The notes under the pieces are model-generated. The model ran no database searches and was not told where the DNA came from. It saw only the letters and a program-made list of their open reading frames with translations. Positions 48,482 to 59,646 of a DNA stretch of 64,000 bases are shown in pieces. Source of the stretch: Microbacterium marinum (lineage in GTDB: Bacteria; Actinomycetota; Actinomycetes; Actinomycetales; Microbacteriaceae); NCBI RefSeq assembly GCF_014204835.1, contig NZ_JACHMD010000001.1, positions 2,170,001-2,234,000 of the forward strand. Direction: 5' to 3'. Numbering within the stretch: the first letter of the stretch is position 1; each line of letters starts with the position of its first letter. The translations under genes and the position numbers were made by a program.

Positions 48482-49189
48482 ATGTGCGGAAGATTCGTCG
48501 TCGCGAACGTGGCATCCGAGTTGGTCGGCGTGCTCCGCGTCGACGTGGAGGGCGACGATCTGCCCGCGCCGTCCTACAACGTGGCACCGACCGCTCAGGT
48601 GGGCATCGTGCTCGATTCCGCCAAGACCGATCCACCCACCCGCCGTCTCGAATCGGCACGCTGGGGCCTCATCCCGGGGTGGGCGAAGGACCCCAAGATC
48701 GGGGTGAAGGCGTTCAACGCCCGCTCCGAAGAGCTCGAGGACAAGCCGATGTTCCGGCAGGCGCTCATCAAGCGTCGTGCCATCGTCCCGGCCACCGGGT
48801 ACTACGAGTGGGCGACGACCGACGACGGCAAGGTGCCCTACTTCATCGCGCCGGCCGACGGCTCGCCGATGCTGTTCGCCGGGCTCTACGAGTGGTGGAA
48901 GGATCCGCAGAAGGCCGAAGACGACCCCTCCAAGTGGCTCCTGTCCTTCACGATCCTCACCCGTGATGCGGTCGCCCCGCTCGGCTCCATCCACGACCGG
49001 ATGCCGCTGTTCGTCGACGCCGACTTCGCCGACGCGTGGCTCGACACCGAAGTGGACAATGTCGGAGACCTGCTGGATGCCGCGGTGGACGCGGCGCCGG
49101 CGGTCGTCGAAGGGCTGACGGACCACGAGGTCGGACGCGAGGTGGGGAACGTCCGTAATGACTCCCCCGACCTCATCCGCCCGGTGTGA
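48482..49189 (+). CDS. SOS response-associated peptidase, HMCES/YedK type
   Basis: A 235-residue SRAP protein that forms a stable thiazolidine crosslink with abasic sites in ssDNA. The catalytic Cys2 is exposed after Met removal (MCGRFVV). The conserved Asn (SYNVAPT), the GYYEW Glu and the HDRMP His are all present, as is WGLIPGWAKD. The start is fixed by the Cys2 requirement and the TAGGCT hexamer. The neighbour downstream is annotated in relatives as a DNA glycosylase, a sensible partner that makes abasic sites. Confidence 0.94.
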   Translation: MCGRFVVANVASELVGVLRVDVEGDDLPAPSYNVAPTAQVGIVLDSAKTDPPTRRLESARWGLIPGWAKDPKIGVKAFNARSEELEDKPMFRQALIKRRAIVPATGYYEWATTDDGKVPYFIAPADGSPMLFAGLYEWWKDPQKAEDDPSKWLLSFTILTRDAVAPLGSIHDRMPLFVDADFADAWLDTEVDNVGDLLDAAVDAAPAVVEGLTDHEVGREVGNVRNDSPDLIRPV

Positions 49190-49203
49190 CCGCTGCGGCC
49201 GCC

Positions 49204-49209
49204 TATCCT
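49204..49209 (+). promoter_or_regulatory. -10 element, leaderless start
   Basis: TATCCT, spacer CGTCAG, GTG 49216. This decides the start of the following gene over the upstream GTG at 49186. Confidence 0.45.
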
Positions 49210-49215
49210 CGTCAG

Positions 49216-50073
49216 GTGACGACCACCACCCGCCTCCGCCTCTCGCGCGCCGAATGGTCGGCCCGTGCCGCGGCGCACGAGCAGCGTGCCGACGCGCTCA
49301 CCGCCGGTCGGCGCGCTCGAGTGCAGCGCGGGCAGACGCATCCCGTGGACGACTTCCTGTACACGTACTACTCGTACAAGCCGGGTCTTCTGCGCAAGTG
49401 GCATCCGGGGCGGGAGGTGGCCCTGATGGATGCCGCTGACGCGCCCCACGCCGCCTGGCGCTGGTACCGCGTGGACGGCGAAAGCGTGGTCGTCGACGTG
49501 GACGCGTTCCTGACCGAGAAGGAGCCGCTCGTCCGGGCGATCCGCGGCATCCTCACCAGCACGCTCAACCGAATCGGCTCGTATGGCTGTTTCGGCATGC
49601 ACGAATGGGCGATGGTCTACCGGGACCGGGAGACGCGACATCCGGTGCCACTGAGGCTCGGGCACAGCGGAACCAATGCGGTCGTCGAGTCGCATGACCT
49701 CCGATGCACGCACATCGACGCGTTCCGCTTCTTCACCCCCGAGGCCACGCCGAAGAACCGGTTCGCGCCGGCGCGCGAGACCCAGGCCGACCACGAGCAG
49801 CCGGGCTGTCTCCACGCCGGGATGGATCTGTACAAATGGGCGGTCAAGCTCGGCCCGCTCGTGCCGGGCGAGGTGCTGCTCGACGCGTTCGAGTTGGCCC
49901 GCGACATCCGCGAACTCGACATGCGCGCATCTCCGTACGACCTCCGCGACTGGGGCTATGAGCCGGTCGCGGTAGAGACGTCGGCCGGGAAGGCCGCGTA
50001 CGTCGCCGCCCAGCGGGGGTTCACCGAGCGGGCTCAGCCGATCCGTCGCGGGCTCCTCGAGCGGATCGGCTGA
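49216..50073 (+). CDS. conserved protein annotated in relatives as 3-methyladenine DNA glycosylase
   Basis: A 285-residue soluble protein beginning MTTTTRLRLSRAEWSARAA. Characteristic blocks are DDFLYTYYSYKPGLLRKWHPG, FGMHEWAMVYR, THIDAFRFFTPEATPKNRF and DLYKWAVKLGPLVP. I recall this actinobacterial family carrying the 3-methyladenine glycosylase label, but I see neither a helix-hairpin-helix nor an AAG-type catalytic motif, so that function is unproven. GTG 49186, overlapping the SRAP stop, is an alternative start adding ten residues. Confidence 0.65.
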   Translation: MTTTTRLRLSRAEWSARAAAHEQRADALTAGRRARVQRGQTHPVDDFLYTYYSYKPGLLRKWHPGREVALMDAADAPHAAWRWYRVDGESVVVDVDAFLTEKEPLVRAIRGILTSTLNRIGSYGCFGMHEWAMVYRDRETRHPVPLRLGHSGTNAVVESHDLRCTHIDAFRFFTPEATPKNRFAPARETQADHEQPGCLHAGMDLYKWAVKLGPLVPGEVLLDAFELARDIRELDMRASPYDLRDWGYEPVAVETSAGKAAYVAAQRGFTERAQPIRRGLLERIG

Positions 50074-50080
50074 GCGCGGG

Positions 50081-52000
50081 TCACTCCAGCTCGATGGTCG
50101 CGTCGGGGTTGTTCAGAACGATCATCGGGGTCACGGTCGCATGTCCCGCCGCCGCGATCCGGTCGCGATCGAACCGGACGAGCGGATCGCCGGTCTTCAC
50201 GACGTCACCCGCCGCCACGAGCGTCTCGAAACCGTCGCCCTTCATCGAGACCGTGTCGATGCCGATGTGGATGAGGAGCTCGGTCCCGTCGTTCAAGCGG
50301 AGTCCGATCGCATGGCCGGTCGGGAAGACGCTCTCGACGGTGCCGTCGGCGGGCGCCGTGACGACGTCGTCCGTCGGCTCGATCGCGATGCCCGGCCCCA
50401 TCGTGCCGTCCGAGAACATCTCGTCGGGCACGTCGCTCAGAGGGACGACTCGTCCGGCCACGGGGGCTTTCACCCGCACGACGGCCGGTGCGGTCGTGGC
50501 GACGGTCACCGGGGCCTCGGCTCCGGCCGGAGCGGATGCCGCACGTCCCCGCCCGGCGATCACGTCCTCCATCGCATCTTTCACGAACTGCACGTTCAAC
50601 CCGTAGACGACCTGCACCGAGGTGCCACCGGGGCGGATCGTGCCCGCAGCGCCCGCGCGTGCGAGTGCCTTGTCATCGACCTTGGACGTGTCCGCGACCT
50701 CCATGCGGAGTCGGGTGGCGCAGTTCTCGAGCTCGACGATGTTCGCGCTGCCGCCGAGGGCCGCGACGAACCGCTCGGCCGTGGCGTGGAAGTCGCCGCG
50801 AGGTGCGGCATCCGTCGTCTCGTCGTCGATGACCTCGTCGTCTTCGCGACCGGGCGTCTTCAGGTCCCACCGGCGGATGATCCAGCGGAACACGACGAAG
50901 TACACCGCGAACCAGAACACGCCCATCACGGGAATGAGCCAGGGGTTCTGCGCGAGCGGGTTCATCCAGCTCAAGACGAGGTCGATGAACCCGCCGGAGA
51001 AGCCGAACCCCATCCGCACCGGCAGAAGCGCCGAGACGAACAGCGAGATGCCCATGAACACGGCATGCACGAGGTACAGCCACGGGGCCAGGAACATGAA
51101 CGCGAATTCGAGCGGCTCGGTGACGCCGACGAAGAACGACGAGATGGCGCCGGAGAGCAGGATGCCGGCGGTGACCTTGCGCCGCGTCGTCTTCGCCGTC
51201 ACGTACATCGCCAGAGCAGCACCCGGGAGGCCGAACATCATGATGGGGAAGAAGCCGGTCATGTACTGACCGGTGACCCCGTACACACCATCGCCCGAGG
51301 ATCCCTGCAGGAAGTTGTTGAGGTCGTTGATTCCGGCGACGTCGAACCAGAACACGGAGTTCAGGGCGTGGTGCAGGCCGAGCGGGATGAGCAGGCGGTT
51401 GAAGAAGCCGTACAGGCCTGCACCGACGGGCCCGAGCGTGACGATCCATTCGCCGAAGCTGACGAGCCCGCCGTAGACGAACGGCCACACGAACATCAGC
51501 GCGACGGAGAGGACGAGGGAGGCGCCTGCAGTCACGATCGCGACCGATCGACGACCGGAGAAGAACGACAGCGCGTCGGGGAGCTTCGTGTCGCGGAAGC
51601 GGTTGTAGCACCAGGCGCCGATGAGACCGCAGATGATGCCGACGAAGACGTTCTGGATGTTGGTGAACGCGAGGTCGACATCCTCTGCTGCGGCGCCGGT
51701 GAGAGCGCCGATCGTGGTCGGGCTCAGCATCGTCGTGACCGTGAGCCACGAAACGAGGCCCGCGAGTGCCGACGTGCCGTCGGATTTCTTCGCCATGCCG
51801 ATCGACACACCCACCGCGAACAGCAGTGCGATGTTGCTGAGCAGGGCGCCGCCCGCCGCGGCGAGGAAGGCCGACGCGACGTTGTCGTCCCCGCCGTTCG
51901 CGGACTTGATCCAGTAACCGATGCCCGAGAGGATCGCCGCGACCGGCAAGACGGCGACCGGCAGCATGAGGGATCGACCCAGCCGTTGGAAGAACTTCAT
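50081..52000 (-). CDS. PTS transporter EIICBA, N-acetylglucosamine/glucose type
   Basis: A 639-residue three-domain permease. EIIC (about 1-375) has the GlcNAc-type start FFQRLGRSLMLPVAVLPVAAIL and GLHHALNSVFWFDVAGIND. EIIB (about 400-480) has the phospho-Cys ENCATRLRMEV. EIIA (about 510-639) has the phospho-His LLIHIGIDTV. The EIIC blocks resemble NagE more than PtsG, so GlcNAc is the likeliest sugar. GGGAG lies five bases before ATG 52000. No nag catabolic genes are adjacent. Confidence 0.88.
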   Translation of the reverse strand: MKFFQRLGRSLMLPVAVLPVAAILSGIGYWIKSANGGDDNVASAFLAAAGGALLSNIALLFAVGVSIGMAKKSDGTSALAGLVSWLTVTTMLSPTTIGALTGAAAEDVDLAFTNIQNVFVGIICGLIGAWCYNRFRDTKLPDALSFFSGRRSVAIVTAGASLVLSVALMFVWPFVYGGLVSFGEWIVTLGPVGAGLYGFFNRLLIPLGLHHALNSVFWFDVAGINDLNNFLQGSSGDGVYGVTGQYMTGFFPIMMFGLPGAALAMYVTAKTTRRKVTAGILLSGAISSFFVGVTEPLEFAFMFLAPWLYLVHAVFMGISLFVSALLPVRMGFGFSGGFIDLVLSWMNPLAQNPWLIPVMGVFWFAVYFVVFRWIIRRWDLKTPGREDDEVIDDETTDAAPRGDFHATAERFVAALGGSANIVELENCATRLRMEVADTSKVDDKALARAGAAGTIRPGGTSVQVVYGLNVQFVKDAMEDVIAGRGRAASAPAGAEAPVTVATTAPAVVRVKAPVAGRVVPLSDVPDEMFSDGTMGPGIAIEPTDDVVTAPADGTVESVFPTGHAIGLRLNDGTELLIHIGIDTVSMKGDGFETLVAAGDVVKTGDPLVRFDRDRIAAAGHATVTPMIVLNNPDATIELE

Positions 52001-52156
52001 CGTGACTCCCGTCCCGGCTCCCCCGATGGAGCCCTGCCGAGAGAGTACGCCTCCGATCGTCGCAGCACCGGGACGTCCACGCGCGTCGGAGCCGGGTCAA
52101 CCCTCTCGCGCCTCCCGCTCCGCGAGCGCAGGATGAGGGGGACGAAAGGATGACTC

Positions 52157-52381
52157 ATGACCGATGCACCCACATCGCCCGAGAACCTGGAGCGCTTCGC
52201 GGCCGGCGAGGGCGAGCACCTGCCACCGGCACCCGAAGGCGCCCCGGCCGGTCCTGACGACGCGGAGGAAGTGTTCACTCCTCCGCCGGGCAACACGCCG
52301 TACGCCGCCCGCACCACAGTGGACGACAATCGGACGCCCGAAGACGAGAGCGCCATCGACCCGAGCTGGACCAGAGAATAG
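52157..52381 (+). CDS. small acidic hypothetical protein
   Basis: A 74-residue, Pro/Glu/Asp-rich protein with no hydrophobic segment, probably disordered (EGEHLPPAPEGAPAGPDD, then TVDDNRTPEDESAIDP). AAAGGA lies upstream of ATG 52157. It is followed by a perfect terminator, which supports expression as a real unit. Function unknown. Confidence 0.6.
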   Translation: MTDAPTSPENLERFAAGEGEHLPPAPEGAPAGPDDAEEVFTPPPGNTPYAARTTVDDNRTPEDESAIDPSWTRE

Positions 52382-52392
52382 CCGGAAACCAC

Positions 52393-52418
52393 AAAACCCC
52401 CGGAGAACCGGGGGTTTT
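52393..52418. terminator. perfect bidirectional intrinsic terminator
   Basis: AAAACCCCCGG (52393-52403), loop AGAA, CCGGGGGTTTT (52408-52418): an 11-bp stem with A- and T-tracts, serving both the small acidic gene (+) and tRNA-Ala (-). Confidence 0.95.
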
Positions 52419-52420
52419 CG

Positions 52421-52493
52421 TGGACCTGAGGGGACTCGAACCCCTGACCCCCTGCATGCCATGCAGGTGCGCTACCAGCTGCGCCACAGGCCC
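52421..52493 (-). tRNA. tRNA-Ala (GGC)
   Basis: Cloverleaf on the minus strand: acceptor GGGCCTG/CAGGTCC with one G:U, anticodon stem CCTGC/GCAGG around ATGGCAT with anticodon GGC, T arm AGGGG/CCCCT. Discriminator A at 52421; CCA not encoded. Confidence 0.95.
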
Positions 52494-52564
52494 TTGGTCG
52501 CCGCTCGCGGCAACCCATTCAGCTTACTACACGTGAACGGGTGCTTCGAACGGAAGTGGGCGAC

Positions 52565-52942
52565 TCAGTCGGACGATGCACTCTCGGACACTCCGACGGG
52601 GATGATCGGGCAGTCCTTCCAGAGCCGCTCCAGCCCGTAGAAGACGCGCTCCTCCTCGTGGAACACGTGGACCACGAGATCGCCGAAGTCGAGCAGGATC
52701 CAGCGGGCCTCGCTTCGTCCCTCACGGCGGAGCCGCTTCTGACCCGCCTCCAGCATCCGCTCCTCGACCTCGTCGGCGATCGCCGCGACGTTGCGCTCAC
52801 TGGAACCGGTGACGAGAAGAAAGGCATCAACGAGCGGCAGCGGCTCGGACACGTCGAAAGCGACGAAGTCCTCCCCGCCTTTGCTGTCAGCCGCCGCGGC
52901 GGCGATCCGCACGAGCTCGTGCGTGTGTTCGGTGGCAACCAT
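52565..52942 (-). CDS. rsfS: ribosome silencing factor RsfS
   Basis: A 125-residue factor that binds L14 and blocks subunit joining during starvation. Family blocks VAFDVSEPLPLVDAFLLVTG, NVAAIADEVEERML and WILLDFGDLVVHVFHEEER are all visible. Its ATG overlaps the stop of the preceding membrane protein (TGATG), and it follows nadD in the standard actinobacterial order. Confidence 0.95.
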   Translation of the reverse strand: MVATEHTHELVRIAAAAADSKGGEDFVAFDVSEPLPLVDAFLLVTGSSERNVAAIADEVEERMLEAGQKRLRREGRSEARWILLDFGDLVVHVFHEEERVFYGLERLWKDCPIIPVGVSESASSD

Positions 52943-53988
52943 CAGAAGACTCCATTCACGACGGCCAGAATCAGGACCGTCGCCAGCGCGAGGGCGAGAG
53001 CACCGGCGGTGATCGCCAGTGTCATCATCAGCCGGCTGCCCTTTTCGGGCGCCGGCGGACGGATGATCTCGTCCGCGCTCTTGATCGTGCTGATCGCCGA
53101 GCTCGCGGCGATCGGGGTGGGTGAAGACGCGGGAGGGAGCTCCCCGTCGATGAGCGCCGCGTCGAGGTCTTTGCCGTCCTGCGAGCCGGGCACGGCTCCG
53201 GTGGAACCGTAGTTCTGCGGAAGCGAGTAGCTGCCGGTGATCAGCAGCTCACCCGTACCGATGATCGGAACGGACAGCGACCCCGTCTCGGGTGTCTGCG
53301 AAAGGATCAGCGCGTTCGGGGCCGAGCTCGAGCCGCCGCCGCCGCCGCGAGCGAGCAGGTGATCGAAGGATGCCGGCAACTCGACATCGCCAGGCTCGCC
53401 GGAAAGCAGCTGCGCGCCGAGACCCGGTGCGACGACCGGCGCCTTCTCCGTAGACTCCGCCTCGTCGTCGGTCTTGGGCTCCTCGGCCACGGCCGGGTCC
53501 TCGTCAGCCGCGTCGTCGTCGGCAGCATCGTCGGCGGCCTCCGCCTCGGGCTCGACGTCCGCAACGGGTTCCGGCTGGGACTCGTCGTCGACCTCCGCCT
53601 CGGGCTCCACGACCGGTTCTGCCTCCACCGCCGCGACGTCGTCCTGGTCTCGGTCGGACTCGTCGTGCGGCACGAGCTCAATCGCGGCGGTCCGCAGCTT
53701 GGCCTGGGCGCGCGCCTGCTTGCGACTGATCGGCCGGGCGTCGCCGTCAGCATCCGAGGCGACCACCTCGTCGACAGCGGGTTCCGACTCGGTGTCGACG
53801 GCAACAGACGAAGTGGACTCGGGCGCCTCTTCGACCGCGACGTCGTCCGTCTGCGTCTCCGCAGTCGCCGCGGCCGCCGCGGCTTCGTCCGCCTCCTCCT
53901 GCGTGATGATGGGGGTCGACGCCGTGTTGCGCAGTTCGCGCAGCTGCCGCCGGGTCAGCGGAGGGCTGGGCTGGTCTGGTGTGCTCAT
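52942..53988 (-). CDS. acidic single-pass membrane protein between nadD and rsfS
   Basis: A 348-residue protein. The N-terminal start [19 protein letters not shown] and the central part (about 30-180) are Glu/Asp/Val/Ala-rich low complexity ([22 protein letters not shown]). One membrane helix lies at the extreme C-terminus ([19 protein letters not shown]). A proline/serine-rich [18 protein letters not shown] segment precedes it. Such proteins commonly occupy this position in Microbacteriaceae, but function is unknown. ATG 53988 overlaps the nadD stop (ATGA). Confidence 0.75.
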   Translation of the reverse strand: MSTPDQPSPPLTRRQLRELRNTASTPIITQEEADEAAAAAATAETQTDDVAVEEAPESTSSVAVDTESEPAVDEVVASDADGDARPISRKQARAQAKLRTAAIELVPHDESDRDQDDVAAVEAEPVVEPEAEVDDESQPEPVADVEPEAEAADDAADDDAADEDPAVAEEPKTDDEAESTEKAPVVAPGLGAQLLSGEPGDVELPASFDHLLARGGGGGSSSAPNALILSQTPETGSLSVPIIGTGELLITGSYSLPQNYGSTGAVPGSQDGKDLDAALIDGELPPASSPTPIAASSAISTIKSADEIIRPPAPEKGSRLMMTLAITAGALALALATVLILAVVNGVF

Positions 53989-54581
53989 GCCTTGCTCCGA
54001 TACAGGTGGTGCTTCGCAATGTATTGGACGACGCCGTCCGGGACGAGGTACCACACCGGGTTTCCCCGACTCACGCGCTCGCGACAGTCGGTGGACGAGA
54101 TGGCCAGCGCCGGGATCTCGAGTTCGCTGACGTCATCGGAAGGCAGTCCGTCGACGCTCAGCGTGTGTCCGGGGCGCGACACGGCGACGAAGTGGGCGAG
54201 ATCCCACAACTCCTGCACATCGCGCCAGCCGAGGATCTGCGCGATGGCGTCCGCGCCGGTGATGAAGAACAGATCCGCGTCGGGCCGCTGGGCCTTGAGG
54301 TCGCGGAGGGTGTCGATCGTGTAGGTGGCACCCCGGCGGTCCACATCCACGCGGCTGACGGTGAACATCGGATTGGATGCCGTCGCGATGACGGTCATCA
54401 GGTAGCGATGCTCGGCCGAGGAGACGCCCGACTTCTGCCATGGCTCGCCGGTGGGGACGAAGATCACCTCGTCGAGATCGAACGACTGCGCGACCTCGCT
54501 CGCGGCGACGAGGTGACCATGGTGGATCGGGTCGAACGTCCCGCCCATCACCCCGATCCGCGGGGCACGCGTCGATGCCAT
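53985..54581 (-). CDS. nadD: nicotinate-nucleotide adenylyltransferase
   Basis: A 198-residue NAD-biosynthesis enzyme converting nicotinate mononucleotide and ATP to deamido-NAD. The (H/T)xGH site is [12 protein letters not shown] and the C-terminal motif is [20 protein letters not shown] and FITGADA are also family blocks. It begins the coupled nadD-membrane protein-rsfS set. Confidence 0.95.
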   Translation of the reverse strand: MASTRAPRIGVMGGTFDPIHHGHLVAASEVAQSFDLDEVIFVPTGEPWQKSGVSSAEHRYLMTVIATASNPMFTVSRVDVDRRGATYTIDTLRDLKAQRPDADLFFITGADAIAQILGWRDVQELWDLAHFVAVSRPGHTLSVDGLPSDDVSELEIPALAISSTDCRERVSRGNPVWYLVPDGVVQYIAKHHLYRSKA

Positions 54582-54591
54582 TGCGGCGGCC

Positions 54592-54816
54592 TCAGTGGTG
54601 GCCGTGGCCCGCCTGCGGTGCCGGGTTCTTGGCCGCGTACGCCTCGGCCTTGTGCGCGTGGCGGTTGGCGACGTTGCGGTACGAAAGGGTGACCAGACCC
54701 AGCGAGAGGAAGACCACGAAGGCGACGATGCCGTATCCGAAGGTCTCCGCCATGACGTTGCCGCCGTGGGGCTCGGTCTCGGCTGCGGCGAGAGTGAGGG
54801 TCGTCGCGAAATTCAT
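54592..54816 (-). CDS. small single-helix membrane protein with His-rich tail
   Basis: A 74-residue protein with one hydrophobic helix ([17 protein letters not shown], about 28-44), a Lys/Ala-rich cytoplasmic segment and a GHGHH terminus. No signal peptidase site. Function unknown; the His cluster could bind metal. It lies 10 bp before nadD and after proA, so it probably belongs to the same transcript as one of them. Confidence 0.65.
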   Translation of the reverse strand: MNFATTLTLAAAETEPHGGNVMAETFGYGIVAFVVFLSLGLVTLSYRNVANRHAHKAEAYAAKNPAPQAGHGHH

Positions 54817-54860
54817 TCGGGCTCCGTTCGAGGATTCGGGTGCTCGACCAGTTTAGGCGG

Positions 54861-56120
54861 TCAGCGGCGGATCTGCCCGTTGCCGCGGGCGAGCCATTTG
54901 GTGGTGGTCAGCTCGGGAAGCCCCATCGGTCCGCGGGCGTGCAGCTTCTGCGTGGAGATGCCCACCTCCGCGCCGAAGCCGAACTCCCCGCCGTCGGTGA
55001 AGCGCGTCGACGCGTTGACCATCACGACGGCCGAATCGACCTCCTTCAGGAAGCGCTCGGCGTTCGCCTCGTCGTCGGTGACGATGGCTTCGGTGTGCTG
55101 AGTGGAGTACCGGCGGATGTGCGCGAGCGCGCCATCCAGGTCGTCCACGACGCGGACCGACACGTCGAGGCTCATGTGCTCGGTGGACCAGTCCGCCTCG
55201 GTCGTGGGCACGACTCCCCCGGCGAGGCCGCGAACCTCGTCGTCGCCGTGGACGGTGACGCCGTGCTCCTGCAGTGTGGCCACGACCGGTGCGATGAGGC
55301 GGTCCGCGGCGTCGCGGTGGACGAGCACCGTCTCGACCGAATTGCACACGCTGGGTCGCTGCACCTTCGCGTTGACGACGATCTCTGTCGCCCGCTTCAA
55401 CGGCGCGCTGGCGTCCAGCACGATGTGAACGACGCCGGCTCCGGTCTCGATCACCGGCACCGAAGACTCGGTCACGACCGTCTCGATCAGTCCCGCGCTC
55501 CCCCGCGGCACGAGCACATCGACCAGCCCACGCGCCCGCATCAGGGCCCGCGCGCCGTCACGACCGAAGTCGTCGACCGTCTGGATGGCCTCCGGGTCCA
55601 CCCCGGAATCGCTCAGCGCACTCCGCATGACCCGGATCAGTGCGGCGTTCGATGCCAGCGCAGCCGAACCTCCCCGCAAGACGACGGCGTTGCCCGATCG
55701 GAGCGCAAGCGCGGCGATGTCGACGGTCACGTTCGGGCGAGCCTCGTAGATCGAGCCGACGACCCCGAAGGGCACCGAGACCTTCTGCAGGTGCAGCCCA
55801 TTGTCGAGGGTGCGGTCATCGAGCACGTGGCCGACGGGGTCGGGGAGTTCCGCGACGTCGCGGACGGCGGCGGCGAGAGCCCGCACGCGCGGCTCGTCGA
55901 GGCGCAGCCGGTCGAGGAGACCCGCAGAGATCCCCTCCGCCTCCCCCCGGGCCAGATCCTCCGCGTTCGCGGCGACGATCTCCTCGACGTGCGCGTCAAG
56001 TGCGCGCGCGATCTCGTGCAGCAGCGCCGACTTCGCGGCATCCGACAGAAGACCGACCGAGCGCGATGCCTCGCGTGCGAGCTGCATCCGCTCCTGGGCG
56101 GTGACGACGGTGAGGCTCAT
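54861..56120 (-). CDS. proA: gamma-glutamyl phosphate reductase
   Basis: A 419-residue ALDH-superfamily enzyme producing glutamate-5-semialdehyde in proline synthesis. The catalytic Cys is in VQRPSVCNSVETVLVH, and GVVGSIYEARPNVTVD is typical. ATG 56120 has TAGACT exactly 6 nt upstream, so proA has its own leaderless promoter even though proB ends only 37 bp before it. Confidence 0.96.
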   Translation of the reverse strand: MSLTVVTAQERMQLAREASRSVGLLSDAAKSALLHEIARALDAHVEEIVAANAEDLARGEAEGISAGLLDRLRLDEPRVRALAAAVRDVAELPDPVGHVLDDRTLDNGLHLQKVSVPFGVVGSIYEARPNVTVDIAALALRSGNAVVLRGGSAALASNAALIRVMRSALSDSGVDPEAIQTVDDFGRDGARALMRARGLVDVLVPRGSAGLIETVVTESSVPVIETGAGVVHIVLDASAPLKRATEIVVNAKVQRPSVCNSVETVLVHRDAADRLIAPVVATLQEHGVTVHGDDEVRGLAGGVVPTTEADWSTEHMSLDVSVRVVDDLDGALAHIRRYSTQHTEAIVTDDEANAERFLKEVDSAVVMVNASTRFTDGGEFGFGAEVGISTQKLHARGPMGLPELTTTKWLARGNGQIRR

Positions 56121-56126
56121 CCCGCC

Positions 56127-56132
56127 AGTCTA
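56127..56132 (-). promoter_or_regulatory. -10 element, leaderless start of proA
   Basis: TAGACT, spacer GGCGGG, ATG 56120. Confidence 0.5.
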
Positions 56133-56157
56133 GGGCGGGCCCGACACCCGCCGATGC

Positions 56158-58571
<2,414 letters not shown>

Positions 58572-58829
58572 TTACTCGGCGAGCGACACGATGTTGACAA
58601 CCTTGCGGCCGCCCTTCGTGCCGAACTCGACGGCGCCCGCCTCGAGGGCGAACAGCGTGTCGTCGCCGCCACGGCCGACGTTCGCGCCGGGGTGGAAGTG
58701 GGTTCCACGCTGACGGACGATGATCTCGCCGGCGAGGACCTTCTGACCACCGAAGCGCTTCACGCCGAGGCGCTGTGCGTTGGAGTCACGACCGTTACGG
58801 GTGGAGCTTGCGCCCTTTTTGTGTGCCAT
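58572..58829 (-). CDS. rpmA: 50S ribosomal protein L27
   Basis: An 85-residue protein with the diagnostic [20 protein letters not shown] start, whose tail reaches the peptidyl transferase centre. There is no cleaved N-terminal extension as in Firmicutes. [20 protein letters not shown] is conserved. It lies 17 bp after rplU. Confidence 0.98.
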   Translation of the reverse strand: MAHKKGASSTRNGRDSNAQRLGVKRFGGQKVLAGEIIVRQRGTHFHPGANVGRGGDDTLFALEAGAVEFGTKGGRKVVNIVSLAE

Positions 58830-58846
58830 CTCTCGTGCCTCCTGGC

Positions 58847-59155
58847 TTACTTGATGCCGGTGATCTTGACGCGCGTGAGGTCCTGACGGTGGCCCTGGCG
58901 CTTCTTGTAACCGGTCTTGTTCTTGAACTTCTGGATGATGATCTTGGGGCCGCGCTCCTCACCGAGAACCTCGGCGGTGACCTTGACCTTGGCGAGCTTG
59001 TCCGCGTCGGTCGTCACGGCGTCGCCGTCGACGAAGAGGACGGCGGGCAGCTCGATCTTGTCGCCGACCTGAGCCTTCTGGCGGTCGAGCACCACGACGG
59101 TGCCGACTTCGACCTTTTCCTGACGGCCACCGGCGCGCACAACTGCGTAAACCAC
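58847..59155 (-). CDS. rplU: 50S ribosomal protein L21
   Basis: A 102-residue protein. The GTG at 59155 gives the standard start [15 protein letters not shown], and an AAGG-type SD lies upstream; longer frames add non-homologous residues. The [15 protein letters not shown]-terminus is typical. A promoter candidate is at 59278-59306 with a leader of about 115 nt. Confidence 0.97.
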   Translation of the reverse strand: MVYAVVRAGGRQEKVEVGTVVVLDRQKAQVGDKIELPAVLFVDGDAVTTDADKLAKVKVTAEVLGEERGPKIIIQKFKNKTGYKKRQGHRQDLTRVKITGIK

Positions 59156-59277
59156 TTCACACCTTGTTTCTTCTGTGGAGCGCACGGCTCCGGGCTCTGA
59201 TGAGACTGGGAAGTCCTGGTGCGGAAGCTAGGCTCTGCGTCGCCATAGGCCTGCGACACGTGACGCACCAAGGGTCC

Positions 59278-59306
59278 AGAATACCCGATCGGGACAGCAA
59301 GGGCAA
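59278..59306 (-). promoter_or_regulatory. rplU-rpmA promoter
   Basis: On the minus strand TTGCCC (59306-59301), a 17-nt spacer and TATTCT (59283-59278): the best -35/-10 pair I see in the window, as expected for a ribosomal operon. Confidence 0.5.
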
Positions 59307-59355
59307 AAGCACTCCGGGGTGGGTCGCTCCGGCCCGTGGTGGGTGCGCCGCGGCT

Positions 59356-59361
59356 TAGGAT
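59356..59361 (+). promoter_or_regulatory. -10 element, leaderless start of DUF4031 gene
   Basis: TAGGAT, spacer CGCGGC, ATG 59368. Confidence 0.45.
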
Positions 59362-59367
59362 CGCGGC

Positions 59368-59640
59368 ATGGCCGTGCTCGTGGACACCCCGCTCTGGCCG
59401 GCGCACGGCAGACTCTGGGCGCATCTCGTGTCGGATGCCGACCTCGACGAGCTCCACGCATTCGCCGCGCGCCACGGCATCCCCGCCCGCGCGTTCGACC
59501 GCGACCACTATGACGTCCCCGCCGACGCGATCGATGACCTTGTCGCCGGCGGAGCCCAGCGTGTCGACGCGCACGAGCTGACCCGCCGCCTGATCGCGTC
59601 GGGGCTGCGGGTCACCGCCCGCGAACGCCGCGGGCGGTGA
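59368..59640 (+). CDS. DUF4031 family protein
   Basis: A 90-residue soluble protein beginning MAVLVDTPLWPAHGRLWAHL, followed by a DADLDELHAFAARHGIP helix and FDRDHYDVPAD. This is the DUF4031 family, found widely in Actinobacteria without assigned function. The start is supported by the -10 hexamer 6 nt upstream. It converges with rne. Confidence 0.85.
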   Translation: MAVLVDTPLWPAHGRLWAHLVSDADLDELHAFAARHGIPARAFDRDHYDVPADAIDDLVAGGAQRVDAHELTRRLIASGLRVTARERRGR

Positions 59641-59646
59641 CGACCC

